A DNA stretch of 64,000 nucleotides from Erythrobacter sp. SG61-1L (GTDB lineage Bacteria > Pseudomonadota > Alphaproteobacteria > Sphingomonadales > Sphingomonadaceae), in NCBI RefSeq assembly GCF_001305965.1, contig NZ_JXQC01000003.1, positions 1 through 64,000 of the forward strand. The letters run 5' to 3'. The notes under the pieces were generated by a model. It saw only the letters and a list, made by a program, of their open reading frames with translations, did no database searches and was not told the DNA's origin. The position numbers were made by a program, and so were the translations under genes. Shown piece after piece: positions 50,400-59,096 of the stretch; within the stretch, counting starts at the first letter, position 1, and every line of letters starts with the position of its first letter.

Positions 50400-50600
50400 T
50401 CGTTCGATTGCGGCTATGTCTTCAAGCTCATGTCGCCGCCGGATGTGATCGGCCTCATGGTGATGATGGAAGTCCGCTTCCCGTTGAGCCTGCAGAACGT
50501 CGAGGATCTAAAAGCCGAGCGCGGGATCCACATCGCGCAGATTCTCGCGCTCTTAAGCCGCGCTTTGCCGGTTGGAGACAGGTCGCCATCCGACGACAGA
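50400..50600 (+). mobile_element. IS6-family transposase remnant
   Basis: The plus strand reads [20 protein letters not shown], then [19 protein letters not shown], matching the first ~45 residues of the intact IS6 transposases. The sequence then jumps to a right-end-like stretch, GGAGACAGGTCGCCATCCGA at 50574-50593. The centre of the transposase is missing. It sits between rluE and the TonB receptor operon. Confidence 0.75.
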
Positions 50601-50633
50601 ATTGACCTGGACGTCAGCTGATCCCGCCCGGCG

Positions 50634-52637
50634 TCAGAGCTGGCGCCGCAATGACAGGAACAGGCCGGTGGTGGAGCGATACCAGCGCTCTTCCTCGAAC
50701 AGCAGGCGCCCGTCTGCCCGTGTCCCGTCATAGACTTTCCGGTCCCGCTCCCGCTTGCGGCCAAGGATGTTCTGGGCACTGGCCTCGATGGTCAGGCGCG
50801 GCGAGGCGGTGTAGGTCCATTTCAGGCTGATATAGGGCTCGTCCGAAGTCTGCCGCCATTCCGCAAGTCGGCGATAGGTCAGTTCCTGTCCGAAATAGAC
50901 GTCGATCGCGAAGCTGGACCGCAAGGATGGCCGGTCGAGCGTGGCGTGGATTTCACCCGTGAAGGGCGCCAGTGCCGTGATCGGGCGACGCGAACCATCG
51001 ACCGGATCGCGCACCGCACTGGATCGCCATTCGCCCGAGAAGGACACCCGTCCGCCCGAAATGCCAAGCGGATCGAGCGGCCATGTCACTTGAGCGCCCA
51101 GCGCGTTGATATGGCCCCGGCCGATATTGCCCGGCGCATCGAGCCCCTCGACCGGAATGAGGTCCAGCACGTTGTCGATACGGTGATGGCGATAGGTCAG
51201 TGTGACCACCCCGTCCTTGCCGAAACGCCGTTCGGCCGCCGCTTCCCCGATCCAGGCCGTCTGCGGTCGCAAGTCGAGATTGCCGGCATTGACCGTTCCG
51301 TCGATCAGCGAGGCTGAGCTGGCAAAATCGGTGAAATCCAGCTGCCCCACTTCTCGTTCCAGCCGCAGGCGGATCTGGCTGCGATTGCCTGCATCCCAGC
51401 GCATGAGCAGCTTGGGTTTGAAGAAGCCGAAGCGAGTGGTGTAGTCGAAATCGGTGACGCGGTTCGTCTGGCCAAGGCTGGAATATTCTCCCCGCGCAGT
51501 CGCCTCCGCAGTGAGGCGCGGGGAGAGGGGAACGGTCAGCTTGGCGGATGCATCGCCGCGCCATTCGGCAATCCGCACATCCGAATTCGGCAGCGCGACA
51601 GGCACTCCGTCGATCTCGAAGGCGCTCTGGCTGTCGAGCGAATTATAGGCGACCTCGCCATTGATTTCCCACGCAATGCCGCTGCCGGGCGCGCGGGCAA
51701 GGGTGGCGCGCAGGATGCGCTCGTCGGCGATGCTGTCGGCGCGGTAAAGGCTTGAGCCATCCGGGCCCTCACTTGCCGAACGGGTCGACACATCCTTGCG
51801 CGTGGCAAGAACGAGCAGCTTGGCCGAGAGGTTCGAGGCAAAGCTGCGCGACCATTCGGCACCAGCCTCGCCGCTATTGGTCCGGATCGCATCATCGGTG
51901 CGAGCCATACTTCCTGCAAGCGGCCCCTCGAGAAAATCGAGGACTTCGTGCGTTCGGTAATCCTGATGCGTGAAGGACAGATTGCCGCGAATGACCCCGC
52001 CCGCGAAGCCTGTGTCACCCGCCAGCCGGGCCTCAGCCCCGCGAATGGGAGAATCGATAGCCACCTTCGCTCGGTCAAACACGGTGCCATCGGGCAATCG
52101 GGTGATCCTTTTGCCGTCCCCGCTCTCATCCTGGTTCAGCGACAGGAGGAACGAGGCTTCCCAGCCGCCTTTCCTATTGCGGCGCGACATCTCGCCGCGC
52201 AGCGACGGCAACAGGGCACTGCCCGCATAGGAATAGTTGGAGAGCGTGACAGCCTGACTGCGGGATTCCTTGGCCACACGCACCACGTTGACCAGCAATT
52301 GCGCGCCCTGCTGATCGAGGCCCGGACGCGGGGTGCGGATCAGTTCGATACGCAGCACCTGCGCGGCGGGGATAGCCGTCAGCACATCGTCGATCGTGCG
52401 GTTCTTGGTGGACGGGCGCACCCCGTCGACCAGCACATTGCCCGCTGCCCCGGCAAAGCCACGCACGGCATCCCCGGAATCGATCACGAAGCCGGGTACC
52501 CGGCGGACCATGTCCAGCGCGGTCACCGGAGCGGCCTCGGCGAAATAGGCAGGTTCAAAGACAAGATCGCCGGCGGGCGTGGCCGTTGCGGCAGATGCGC
52601 CCTGCACGAGGGCGGTCGCCAGAATGAGTGTATTCAA
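50634..52637 (-). CDS. TonB-dependent receptor-like outer membrane protein
   Basis: 667 residues. I place the start at TTG 52637 (LNTLILATALVQGASA as signal peptide), five bases after the cytochrome b561 stop. A plug domain follows (VTALDMVRRVPGFVIDSGDA, NVLVDGVRPSTKNRTIDDVL), then a barrel with alternating strands ending FLSLRRQL. No STN domain. It is the last gene of the operon 56159-50634. The substrate is unknown; pairing with a periplasm-facing cytochrome b561 would fit reduction or uptake of a metal or organic complex, which is inference. Confidence 0.82.
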   Translation of the reverse strand: MNTLILATALVQGASAATATPAGDLVFEPAYFAEAAPVTALDMVRRVPGFVIDSGDAVRGFAGAAGNVLVDGVRPSTKNRTIDDVLTAIPAAQVLRIELIRTPRPGLDQQGAQLLVNVVRVAKESRSQAVTLSNYSYAGSALLPSLRGEMSRRNRKGGWEASFLLSLNQDESGDGKRITRLPDGTVFDRAKVAIDSPIRGAEARLAGDTGFAGGVIRGNLSFTHQDYRTHEVLDFLEGPLAGSMARTDDAIRTNSGEAGAEWSRSFASNLSAKLLVLATRKDVSTRSASEGPDGSSLYRADSIADERILRATLARAPGSGIAWEINGEVAYNSLDSQSAFEIDGVPVALPNSDVRIAEWRGDASAKLTVPLSPRLTAEATARGEYSSLGQTNRVTDFDYTTRFGFFKPKLLMRWDAGNRSQIRLRLEREVGQLDFTDFASSASLIDGTVNAGNLDLRPQTAWIGEAAAERRFGKDGVVTLTYRHHRIDNVLDLIPVEGLDAPGNIGRGHINALGAQVTWPLDPLGISGGRVSFSGEWRSSAVRDPVDGSRRPITALAPFTGEIHATLDRPSLRSSFAIDVYFGQELTYRRLAEWRQTSDEPYISLKWTYTASPRLTIEASAQNILGRKRERDRKVYDGTRADGRLLFEEERWYRSTTGLFLSLRRQL

Positions 52638-52642
52638 GGAAA

Positions 52643-53212
52643 TTACTTTCTCTTGCCCAATCGAGGCAGCATCGCTCGCAACGTCCGGTCGTCGGGGCGC
52701 TGGCCGTGCCAGAGGGCTGCCGCGATGTGGAGCGCGGCGATACCCAGCAGGGTTAACCCGCCCCATTTGTGGATATAGCTGAGCGCCAAGCTGAAGGTCT
52801 GGTGCCTGGGCAGCGGGCTCGGCAAAGAAACCCCGCCGGGCAGCTCAAGCGCGGGATTGATAAGGGCATCCATCAGATAACCGCTCACCGGCAGCGCGAT
52901 CAGGAAGGCGAGCATCAGCCCTTGCGCCAGAATGGCCGCCGCCTGCATATGCGGCCCGCCCGTGCGCGGTGGCCTTGGCTTCAGGCGCCGCAGCGCGATC
53001 CACCCCGCCGCCAACAGCAGGACCGCCAGACCGCCCAGGCGGTGCCAGCCGATCCATGCCATGTAGCGATCGATGTAGAACTGGCTCCATTCGGGAGGGG
53101 AGAGCAGAAAGACGGCCAGCCCTGCGACGGCCAGAACCAGCCCCCCGGTCACCCAGTGGAGCAGGATGACCGGCAGGCTCCAGCCCGAACTTCCGCTCTC
53201 GTCTTCCGTCAC
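52643..53212 (-). CDS. cytochrome b561 family protein
   Basis: 189 residues with four membrane helices. Histidines that can ligate two hemes are in VILLHWVTGG, WIGWHRLGG, SYIHKWGG and IAALHIAAALWH. These diheme membrane cytochromes pass electrons from quinol toward the periplasm. The GTG at 53212 has GGAG at six bases and overlaps the stop of the GDPD gene (GTGA), a typical coupled start; the ATG at 53239 lies inside the upstream gene and has poorer context. Confidence 0.87.
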   Translation of the reverse strand: MTEDESGSSGWSLPVILLHWVTGGLVLAVAGLAVFLLSPPEWSQFYIDRYMAWIGWHRLGGLAVLLLAAGWIALRRLKPRPPRTGGPHMQAAAILAQGLMLAFLIALPVSGYLMDALINPALELPGGVSLPSPLPRHQTFSLALSYIHKWGGLTLLGIAALHIAAALWHGQRPDDRTLRAMLPRLGKRK

Positions 53213-54156
53213 TTCGGCTCCATTCCCACAGCCTTGCACTGACGCAGCGCCGCCTCGATCGGGCGGACCCGGGCAATCTCGGCCTGTGCCGCCACCGCCC
53301 GGTCGGTTGCGAGCAGCGCGACGCCGTCCTGCGCCAGTTCGGCATAGATGCCCTTGAGATCGAGATTCTCGACCGCACCGTCAATGAACCACAGCGTGCC
53401 GTAAGACACGGTAAGGCCCTGCGCGCGCAGATCGTTCCAATAGGCCCGGTCGCGCTTGCCGATCCCGGTCCAGGCGATCACACGCTTCATGTCGATACCG
53501 GCCTCCTTGGCGCGGGCCAGCGCGGTTGCATCGGCCATTTCGAAGGTGATGCTGATCGTCGGATCGAGTTCCTGCACCCGTTTGGCATCTTCAAGGCTGT
53601 TGACCAGCAACATGAAGTTGGTCTGCGCCCCGGCCGCGCGGATTTCCCGGATCATCTGGGGCAGCGCATCGCTGTCCTTCACTTCCGCCAGCACCAGCGC
53701 GCGATTATGCGCCCATTCGGCCATCGTGCTCAGCCGGGGAATGCGGAAAGTGGTGAGGTTGCCGTCATTGTCCTCGAGATAGAGCTGGGACAGCGCCGAC
53801 CAGGTCTGCGCCTCCACCGGGCCGGTGCCGGTGCTGGTGCGGTCGAGCGTGTCGTCATGCATCAGCACCAGCACGCCGTCACTGGTACGGCGCACGTCCA
53901 CTTCCACCAGAACGGGGAATTGCGACAAAGTATGCGCCGCAGTTTCGATGGCGTTTTCCGGATAGCCGGGCGCGGCGCCGCCGCGATGGGCGCTCACCAG
54001 CGTGCCGGTGTCGCGGGTGCAGTCGAAAAGGTCGTGAACCGAGGCAAAGGGATTGGCCACCGGAACCTTCGGCTCGGGCAGCTTCGCGTCGGGCGCCGCG
54101 AAGGCGGTTGCCGGAAGCAGGGCGGCGGCTATCACGCAGGGCAGAATCTTACGCAT
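53209..54156 (-). CDS. periplasmic glycerophosphodiester phosphodiesterase
   Basis: 315 residues with signal peptide MRKILPCVIAAALLPATAFA. GDPD-family TIM barrel: LVSAHRGGAAPGYPENAIET holds the first catalytic His-Arg, VEVDVRRTSDGVLVLMHDDT the Glu-Asp metal ligands and second His, then LDRTSTGTG. Later parts include RALVLAEVKDSDALPQMI and RVIAWTGIGKRD. The enzyme hydrolyses glycerophosphodiesters to an alcohol and glycerol-3-phosphate. AGGA lies eight bases before the chosen ATG. It sits between a TonB receptor (35 bases upstream) and cytochrome b561 (4-base overlap). Confidence 0.9.
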   Translation of the reverse strand: MRKILPCVIAAALLPATAFAAPDAKLPEPKVPVANPFASVHDLFDCTRDTGTLVSAHRGGAAPGYPENAIETAAHTLSQFPVLVEVDVRRTSDGVLVLMHDDTLDRTSTGTGPVEAQTWSALSQLYLEDNDGNLTTFRIPRLSTMAEWAHNRALVLAEVKDSDALPQMIREIRAAGAQTNFMLLVNSLEDAKRVQELDPTISITFEMADATALARAKEAGIDMKRVIAWTGIGKRDRAYWNDLRAQGLTVSYGTLWFIDGAVENLDLKGIYAELAQDGVALLATDRAVAAQAEIARVRPIEAALRQCKAVGMEPK

Positions 54157-54191
54157 GGGCATGTTCCTGATATGTGTGGGAGAGAGACGGG

Positions 54192-56159
54192 TCAGAACCG
54201 CGCCCGTGTGCCGATCTGCCAACTGCGCGGTGCGCCGCGGTAGCTGTCCGGCTCTTCGTAAGTCTGGTCGAAGGCATTGCGCATATTGGCGAACAGTTCG
54301 ACGCTGTCGGTCACGCTGTAGCGAGCCGAGAAGCTGACCAGATCGTATGCCGTGACCAGCCCGTCGCCGACATAGCCGCCACCCGGCCCCCATGCGCTGC
54401 TGTCGTCATAGACGACGTCCATGCGCTGGCCGCGGCGATACCAGTCGGCCGAGAGGGAAAGGCGCTCGATCGGGTTGAGCGTGAGGCTGGCCGACCAGCT
54501 GTGCTTGGGCCGGCGCAGCAACTGGTCGCCGGTCGCGTCGTTGAAAGCGTTGGTGCGGCTGTAATTGACCCGCAGGTCCACGATCCGGCCGATCTTCGCC
54601 TGCACGCCAAGTTCGAAACCGTCGATAGCGGCCTTGCCGACATTGCGGTTGGCAAGCGCGGCATAATCATATTCGATCAGGTCAGTGATCTTGGTATCGA
54701 AATAGGTGAAGTTGAGCCCAATCCAGCCTTGCGCGCCCACTTCGGTGCCGACATCGGCGCCCGCCTCGAAGGACTTGCCGTGTTCCGGTACGAGGTCGGG
54801 ATTGCCCAGGTTCCAGGCGCTCTTGGTGAAGCGCTCGCTCAGGGTCGGGGCTTTGAACGAAGTGCCATAGGAGACATAGGCCCGGCCGCCGACTTCGGGC
54901 AGGTGCAGGACGCCGCCCGCGTTCCAGGTGGTGACCGCATCGAAGCTTTCCGGATTATCGTGCCGCAGCGATCCGTTAAGATCGACCCGGTCGGCAATCG
55001 TCACCTGCGCAAGGCCATAGAGGGCTGTCTGTTCTTCGGAGCGGGACAGCGCATCGCTGTAGCCGTCAAAGGCGTCCACCTTGTCCTTCTGCCATTCGAG
55101 ACCGGCTGAAACGGTCGCCTTGACCGCATCCGAGGGGCGGACTTCCAGCCGGTTGCGCCAGGCAGCGAAAGTGCGCAGGCCGCTTGCTTCGGTATCGGCG
55201 CCGCCGAAGCTGTCATTGGTATCGGGGTGGTTCCATTCCGAACGCTGGTTGTCGACCTGCCCGAATTCCAGATCGCCCTGATAGCGGCCATCGAGAGCGG
55301 TGAGGCGCGGGGCGATCCGCCAGAGGAAATAGCGATCGCGTCCGCCGCGCCCTTCGCGGTCCAGCGCGGCATCGTCGAATTCCGACTTCGCCCGGCGATA
55401 GCGGGCCAGCCCGCGGATCGTCAGTCCATCGGTCAGCGTCAGTTCGCCATTGCCGGTGATAGTGAAGAAGCGGCTGCCGTCGCGCTCGCCCAGATCGTCG
55501 GCAATGCGCGCGGCGACATTGTCGTAACCGCCCGTCTCGAAATATTCGGCCGTCAGGCCATAGGCGAGAATCCCGGCCGTGCCGCGCGCGCCGACCAGCC
55601 CGCGATAAGTATCGAGATTGCCAGTCGCGACTTCCGCATAGGGCATGAAGGCCCGTTCCCCGCCGATGCGCGGGATGAAGTTGATGACCCCGCCGATCGC
55701 ATCGGAACCGTAGACGGCCGAGGCAGGGCCACGCAGCACCTCGATCCGTTCCAGATCGCCCAGCGTGTCGGAGCCGAAATTGAACTGGCCATTGGGGGTG
55801 GAGGCATCGTTGAGGCGAATGCCGTCATACAGGGCCAGCGTGTGCTTCGAATTGGTCCCGCGCGAGAAGACCGAGGTCAGCCCGCCGGCACCGCCGCTCT
55901 GCACCAGGCTGAGGCCCGGCACCGATTTGAGCGCATCGGCCGCGGTGACGAGGCCCTTGCGCTCGATATCGTCGCGCGAGATCACTTCGGTACGCGCAGC
56001 GACGCTTTCGACAGCGGCATTGCCGCGCATGGCGGTGACGACGATCAGTTCGCCTTCGGGTTCGGTCTCCACTGTCTCGGCATGGGCAGAGACGGTCAGA
56101 GAGGAGAACGCCAGAAATGGCAGCGAGAGTATCACAATGTTGTAACGGGACACGGTCAT
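54192..56159 (-). CDS. BtuB-like TonB-dependent receptor
   Basis: 655 residues. Signal peptide MTVSRYNIVILSLPFLAFSS through AHA, TonB box ELIVVTAMR, plug (DALKSVPGLSLVQSGGAGGL, GDLERIEVLRGPASAVYGSD, AIGGVINFIP) and a barrel ending APRSWQIGTRARF with terminal Phe. The plug pattern is that of the BtuB/cobalamin branch, but there is no room for a cobalamin riboswitch in the ~50-base gap to the divergent regulator. The substrate is therefore uncertain. First gene of a four-gene operon with GDPD, cytochrome b561 and a second receptor. Confidence 0.88.
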   Translation of the reverse strand: MTVSRYNIVILSLPFLAFSSLTVSAHAETVETEPEGELIVVTAMRGNAAVESVAARTEVISRDDIERKGLVTAADALKSVPGLSLVQSGGAGGLTSVFSRGTNSKHTLALYDGIRLNDASTPNGQFNFGSDTLGDLERIEVLRGPASAVYGSDAIGGVINFIPRIGGERAFMPYAEVATGNLDTYRGLVGARGTAGILAYGLTAEYFETGGYDNVAARIADDLGERDGSRFFTITGNGELTLTDGLTIRGLARYRRAKSEFDDAALDREGRGGRDRYFLWRIAPRLTALDGRYQGDLEFGQVDNQRSEWNHPDTNDSFGGADTEASGLRTFAAWRNRLEVRPSDAVKATVSAGLEWQKDKVDAFDGYSDALSRSEEQTALYGLAQVTIADRVDLNGSLRHDNPESFDAVTTWNAGGVLHLPEVGGRAYVSYGTSFKAPTLSERFTKSAWNLGNPDLVPEHGKSFEAGADVGTEVGAQGWIGLNFTYFDTKITDLIEYDYAALANRNVGKAAIDGFELGVQAKIGRIVDLRVNYSRTNAFNDATGDQLLRRPKHSWSASLTLNPIERLSLSADWYRRGQRMDVVYDDSSAWGPGGGYVGDGLVTAYDLVSFSARYSVTDSVELFANMRNAFDQTYEEPDSYRGAPRSWQIGTRARF

Positions 56160-56209
56160 GGAGGGGGCTACCTGCTGAGGACTTTCCCGCGTGCCCCTAG
56201 AGTGCCGCC

Positions 56210-56905
56210 ATGACCGGTAGATTTCCCTTCGATGATCGCTTGAAGAATCCCGCGTATAAAAGCGTATCTTCGCGCCCCACGCAGAGCCTTCGCAACGAAC
56301 CGCGCTGGCCGCGCCTGATCCGGCAGGTCCGCCAGCAGATGGGGCTGACGCAGGCTGCCTTTGCAGAAATGATGGGCGTGAAGCAGGCATCGGTTTCCCG
56401 CTGGGAAAACGGCCATGACACGCCCTCCCTCGCGCAGCGCCAGCGGATCACGGACCTGTGGCGCGCGGCCGATGCGCCGCGGCTGCGGCAACAGTTGAAG
56501 GCGCGCATGATCTATGCGCCCAATCCGATCAGCATCGTCGGCCGCGGGGCGCATTTCCTGGAATTCAGCAACAGCTTCGCGCGCGAGGCCGGCGTCACTA
56601 CGGATCAGCTAAGGGGCTGCCCGGTCTATGGCCAGTTCGGCGACATCGTGGACCGCACCACCGAAGCATGGGAGCAGAGCGGCATTTTCAAGGGCGACAT
56701 CGCCTTTACGCTGACTGTCCTGACCCTGACCGATGTTGCCGGGCAGACCATCCACCTCAAGAATTTCGACACGCCCTATCACCTGGATGACGAGATCGTC
56801 TCGGTCTGCGAAGTGAAGCGGATCGACGAAGCGGAGTATGAGCAGCACGTGCGCGCCTATGGTGCCCCGGTCTTCAGCCTGAGCTACGACGATCTGCCCC
56901 GCTAG
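56210..56905 (+). CDS. XRE-type regulator with PAS-like domain
   Basis: 231 residues. An XRE helix-turn-helix at about 34-88 (RWPRLIRQVRQQMGLTQAAF, AEMMGVKQASVSRWENGHDT, PSLAQRQRI) and a C-terminal PAS-like sensor region (IYAPNPISIVGRGAHFLEFS, NSFAREAGVTTDQLRGCPVY). It is transcribed divergently from the receptor operon with only 50 bases between starts, so it probably controls that operon and itself. The ligand is unknown. Confidence 0.82.
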   Translation: MTGRFPFDDRLKNPAYKSVSSRPTQSLRNEPRWPRLIRQVRQQMGLTQAAFAEMMGVKQASVSRWENGHDTPSLAQRQRITDLWRAADAPRLRQQLKARMIYAPNPISIVGRGAHFLEFSNSFAREAGVTTDQLRGCPVYGQFGDIVDRTTEAWEQSGIFKGDIAFTLTVLTLTDVAGQTIHLKNFDTPYHLDDEIVSVCEVKRIDEAEYEQHVRAYGAPVFSLSYDDLPR

Positions 56906-56954
56906 GCTGGGTGGGCGATTTCGATTTCTGGAGACAATGTCTGCCATGCCGATC

Positions 56955-56985
56955 GGAGACCAGGCGCCATCTGGCTGACGGCACC
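56955..56985 (+). repeat. solo IS6-type right end
   Basis: GGAGACCAGGCGCCATCTGG and the next 11 bases (to GGCACC) match the right end of IS6 copy 2 at about 25 of 31 positions. No transposase is nearby. Confidence 0.65.
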
Positions 56986-57041
56986 GCAATAATGCGTCCG
57001 GGCATGTTTTGCGATCGGCGCCGGGTGCCGTCGATCGGCCG

Positions 57042-57617
57042 TCATGCGAATACATCGAGATCGTGGGAAACGACGCCTTCCGTAAACAGGCTGGAACCCA
57101 GCTTTCGTCTGGCGCGGTGCAAAAGGGATTCGAACGCCTTGATGTCCATATCCAGCAATTCGGCGGCTACCCTGTTCGAATAACCTTCGAAATAGGTCAG
57201 CACGATGGCCGTCCGGTACCGGCATGGCAGCGCCTGCAGGCAGGAATCCAGAGCGGCCTTGATCTGGTCGTGTTCGATCCGGCGATCCGCGGGGAGGGCG
57301 GGGTCCACAAATTCGGTGATTTCTTCGGTCCGCCAGCGGCCGTTTTGCCTGACGCGGTCAATACACAGGTTCACGCAGACACGGTGGACCCAGCCGCCCA
57401 CGCCCGCGCCCACATGTGCCCACCGCGGTGCCCTGCGCCAAAGCCTGGCGAAGGTTTCCTGTGTGACGTCTTCAGCCTCGAACCGGTCATGCAGAATGCG
57501 GAACGCGCTGCGATAGGCTGCGGCGACATGGCGGTCCACCAGCTGGCCGAAGGCGCAAACGTCCCCTCGTCCAGCGAGGACGATCAGTTCTGCATCGGGT
57601 GTTTCTGCGACCACCAA
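57042..57617 (-). CDS. ECF-family RNA polymerase sigma factor
   Basis: 191 residues. Region 2: GRGDVCAFGQLVDRHVAAAY, then FRILHDRFEAEDVTQETFAR and LWRRAPRW. Region 4: ALPCRYRTAIVLTYFEGYSN, RVAAELLDMDIKAFESLLHR, ARRKLG. No anti-sigma gene adjoins it. It is downstream of and co-directional with the histidine kinase gene (186 bases away), with the IS6 scar on its other side. Confidence 0.87.
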   Translation of the reverse strand: MVVAETPDAELIVLAGRGDVCAFGQLVDRHVAAAYRSAFRILHDRFEAEDVTQETFARLWRRAPRWAHVGAGVGGWVHRVCVNLCIDRVRQNGRWRTEEITEFVDPALPADRRIEHDQIKAALDSCLQALPCRYRTAIVLTYFEGYSNRVAAELLDMDIKAFESLLHRARRKLGSSLFTEGVVSHDLDVFA

Positions 57618-57803
57618 CCAACTCCGGCTCCAGTGGCCGGGCTGGCGGTTGCATTCCAGACCCGGCCGGGCACGCGGAATATCGCCCGGATCGCCGCCCC
57701 GATGGGGTAAAGAGTTCGTAAGCCGAATGTAAATTTTCCGACAATTGGTTTCCGACGAGCCCGGTTTGAGCGGATCGGGCCGTTGTCGCGGCCTGCCGCG
57801 AGG

Positions 57804-59096
57804 TCAATCGACGGGAAATGCCATGGCCACTGTAAAGCCGCCCCCGACGCGGTTGCGCGCTTCCACGGTGCCGCCATGCGCCATCACTGCGCGCGATGCG
57901 ATTGACAGGCCAAGGCCCAGCCCGGCGCCGCCATCTTCGCCCCTTACGAAGGGATTGAACATCGCGGCGATGTCCGCATCGGGCACACCGGGGCCGGCAT
58001 CGGATATTTCCACCCGGTACAGCCCGGCCTGAGGATCGAGGCCGATGAATACATCGATGTCCTGCCCGGCCTTGGAGAAGCGCAAGGCATTGCGCATGAT
58101 ATTGTCGATTGCCCGGCGGACGAGTTCCGCACTGCCGCGCACCAACGGGCGGTCGTCTTCATCGGGTATGTCGGCTTGCAGCCTGATACCGATCCGGCTG
58201 GCTTCCGCTTCGAAACGCGCATCTTCCAGCACGCTTTCCAGCACGCCGGCCAGATCGAAATAATCTTCCTGCGACCTTTGGCCGTGCTCCGCGCGGGCGA
58301 GGGTCAGCAATTCTCCGACGAGCATTTCGAGCCGCTGGGCCTCCTGCTCGATGCGCTGCAACGTCTGCTCCGTCTTTCCAGCGTCTTTGCGGGCCAGCGC
58401 GATGGCCAGTTGCATGCGGGCAAGGGGAGTGCGCAATTCGTGGGAAACGTCGTGCAGCAGGCGATCCCGCGCTGACACGAGCATTTCCAGCCGTTGCGCC
58501 ATCAAGTCGAAATCGCGCCCCAGATCGGCGATCTCATCCCTGCGACGGCCAATCGAGGCCGCCAGCCGCACTTCAAGGTCGCCCCGAGCGAGCCTGTCGA
58601 AGCCCTTGCGCAGTCGGTTGATCGGCTCGGTCAGATACCACGCCAGTGCGGCACTGAATGCCAGACCGCCAAACAGGCCGAGAATGAGCATTTCCGGTGG
58701 AGCGCTGGGCAGGGAACGGCGAGCAGGCATGCCCTGATAGGTGTAGGTCAGGCGATATTCGGTCCCGTCCGGCCCATTCACCATGCGTGACACCACGCGT
58801 TGCAGATCATCGCCAGACTTCGGTCGGACGGGATCGGCGGGGTTGCTCAGTTCCACCCGTCCGCGCTGATTGTCGGGGAGGGATTGTGTGAACGAGGAAA
58901 GCGCGGCGGGGCCGCCCGTCGTCACGGCTTGCGCGCCTGCGGCAAGGATTGCGGGCGCAACTTCTTCTTCCATCAGCCGCTGGGGATTCGGGCGGTCATT
59001 CCTGTTCAGCTCGAACAGCAGCCAGACCCCTTGGGTGATCGCGAAAAGCGTCAGCCAGAAGGCGAGCAGGATCTTCCAGAACAACCTGCGCTTCAT
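57804..59096 (-). CDS. sensor histidine kinase (CpxA-like)
   Basis: 430 residues. First membrane helix WKILLAFWLTLFAITQGVWL, a periplasmic sensor region (about 35-135), a second helix MLILGLFGGLAFSAALAWYL, HAMP (TEPINRLRKGFDRLARGDLE), HisKA box LLHDVSHELRTPLARMQLAI with the phospho-accepting His, and an ATPase domain (NIMRNALRFSKAG, ISDAGPGVPD, GGAGLGLGLSIA). It overlaps the response regulator gene by four bases (ATGA). It likely senses envelope stress or a drug that the divergent efflux operon removes. Confidence 0.93.
   Translation of the reverse strand: MKRRLFWKILLAFWLTLFAITQGVWLLFELNRNDRPNPQRLMEEEVAPAILAAGAQAVTTGGPAALSSFTQSLPDNQRGRVELSNPADPVRPKSGDDLQRVVSRMVNGPDGTEYRLTYTYQGMPARRSLPSAPPEMLILGLFGGLAFSAALAWYLTEPINRLRKGFDRLARGDLEVRLAASIGRRRDEIADLGRDFDLMAQRLEMLVSARDRLLHDVSHELRTPLARMQLAIALARKDAGKTEQTLQRIEQEAQRLEMLVGELLTLARAEHGQRSQEDYFDLAGVLESVLEDARFEAEASRIGIRLQADIPDEDDRPLVRGSAELVRRAIDNIMRNALRFSKAGQDIDVFIGLDPQAGLYRVEISDAGPGVPDADIAAMFNPFVRGEDGGAGLGLGLSIASRAVMAHGGTVEARNRVGGGFTVAMAFPVD

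Noticed and set aside
56160-56209. Possible cobalamin riboswitch upstream of the BtuB-like receptor
   Set aside because: Only 50 bases separate the divergent starts, too short for a riboswitch.
57584-57877. 97-codon minus-strand frame between the sigma factor and kinase genes
   Set aside because: It overlaps both genes in another frame and has no ribosome-binding site or motif.
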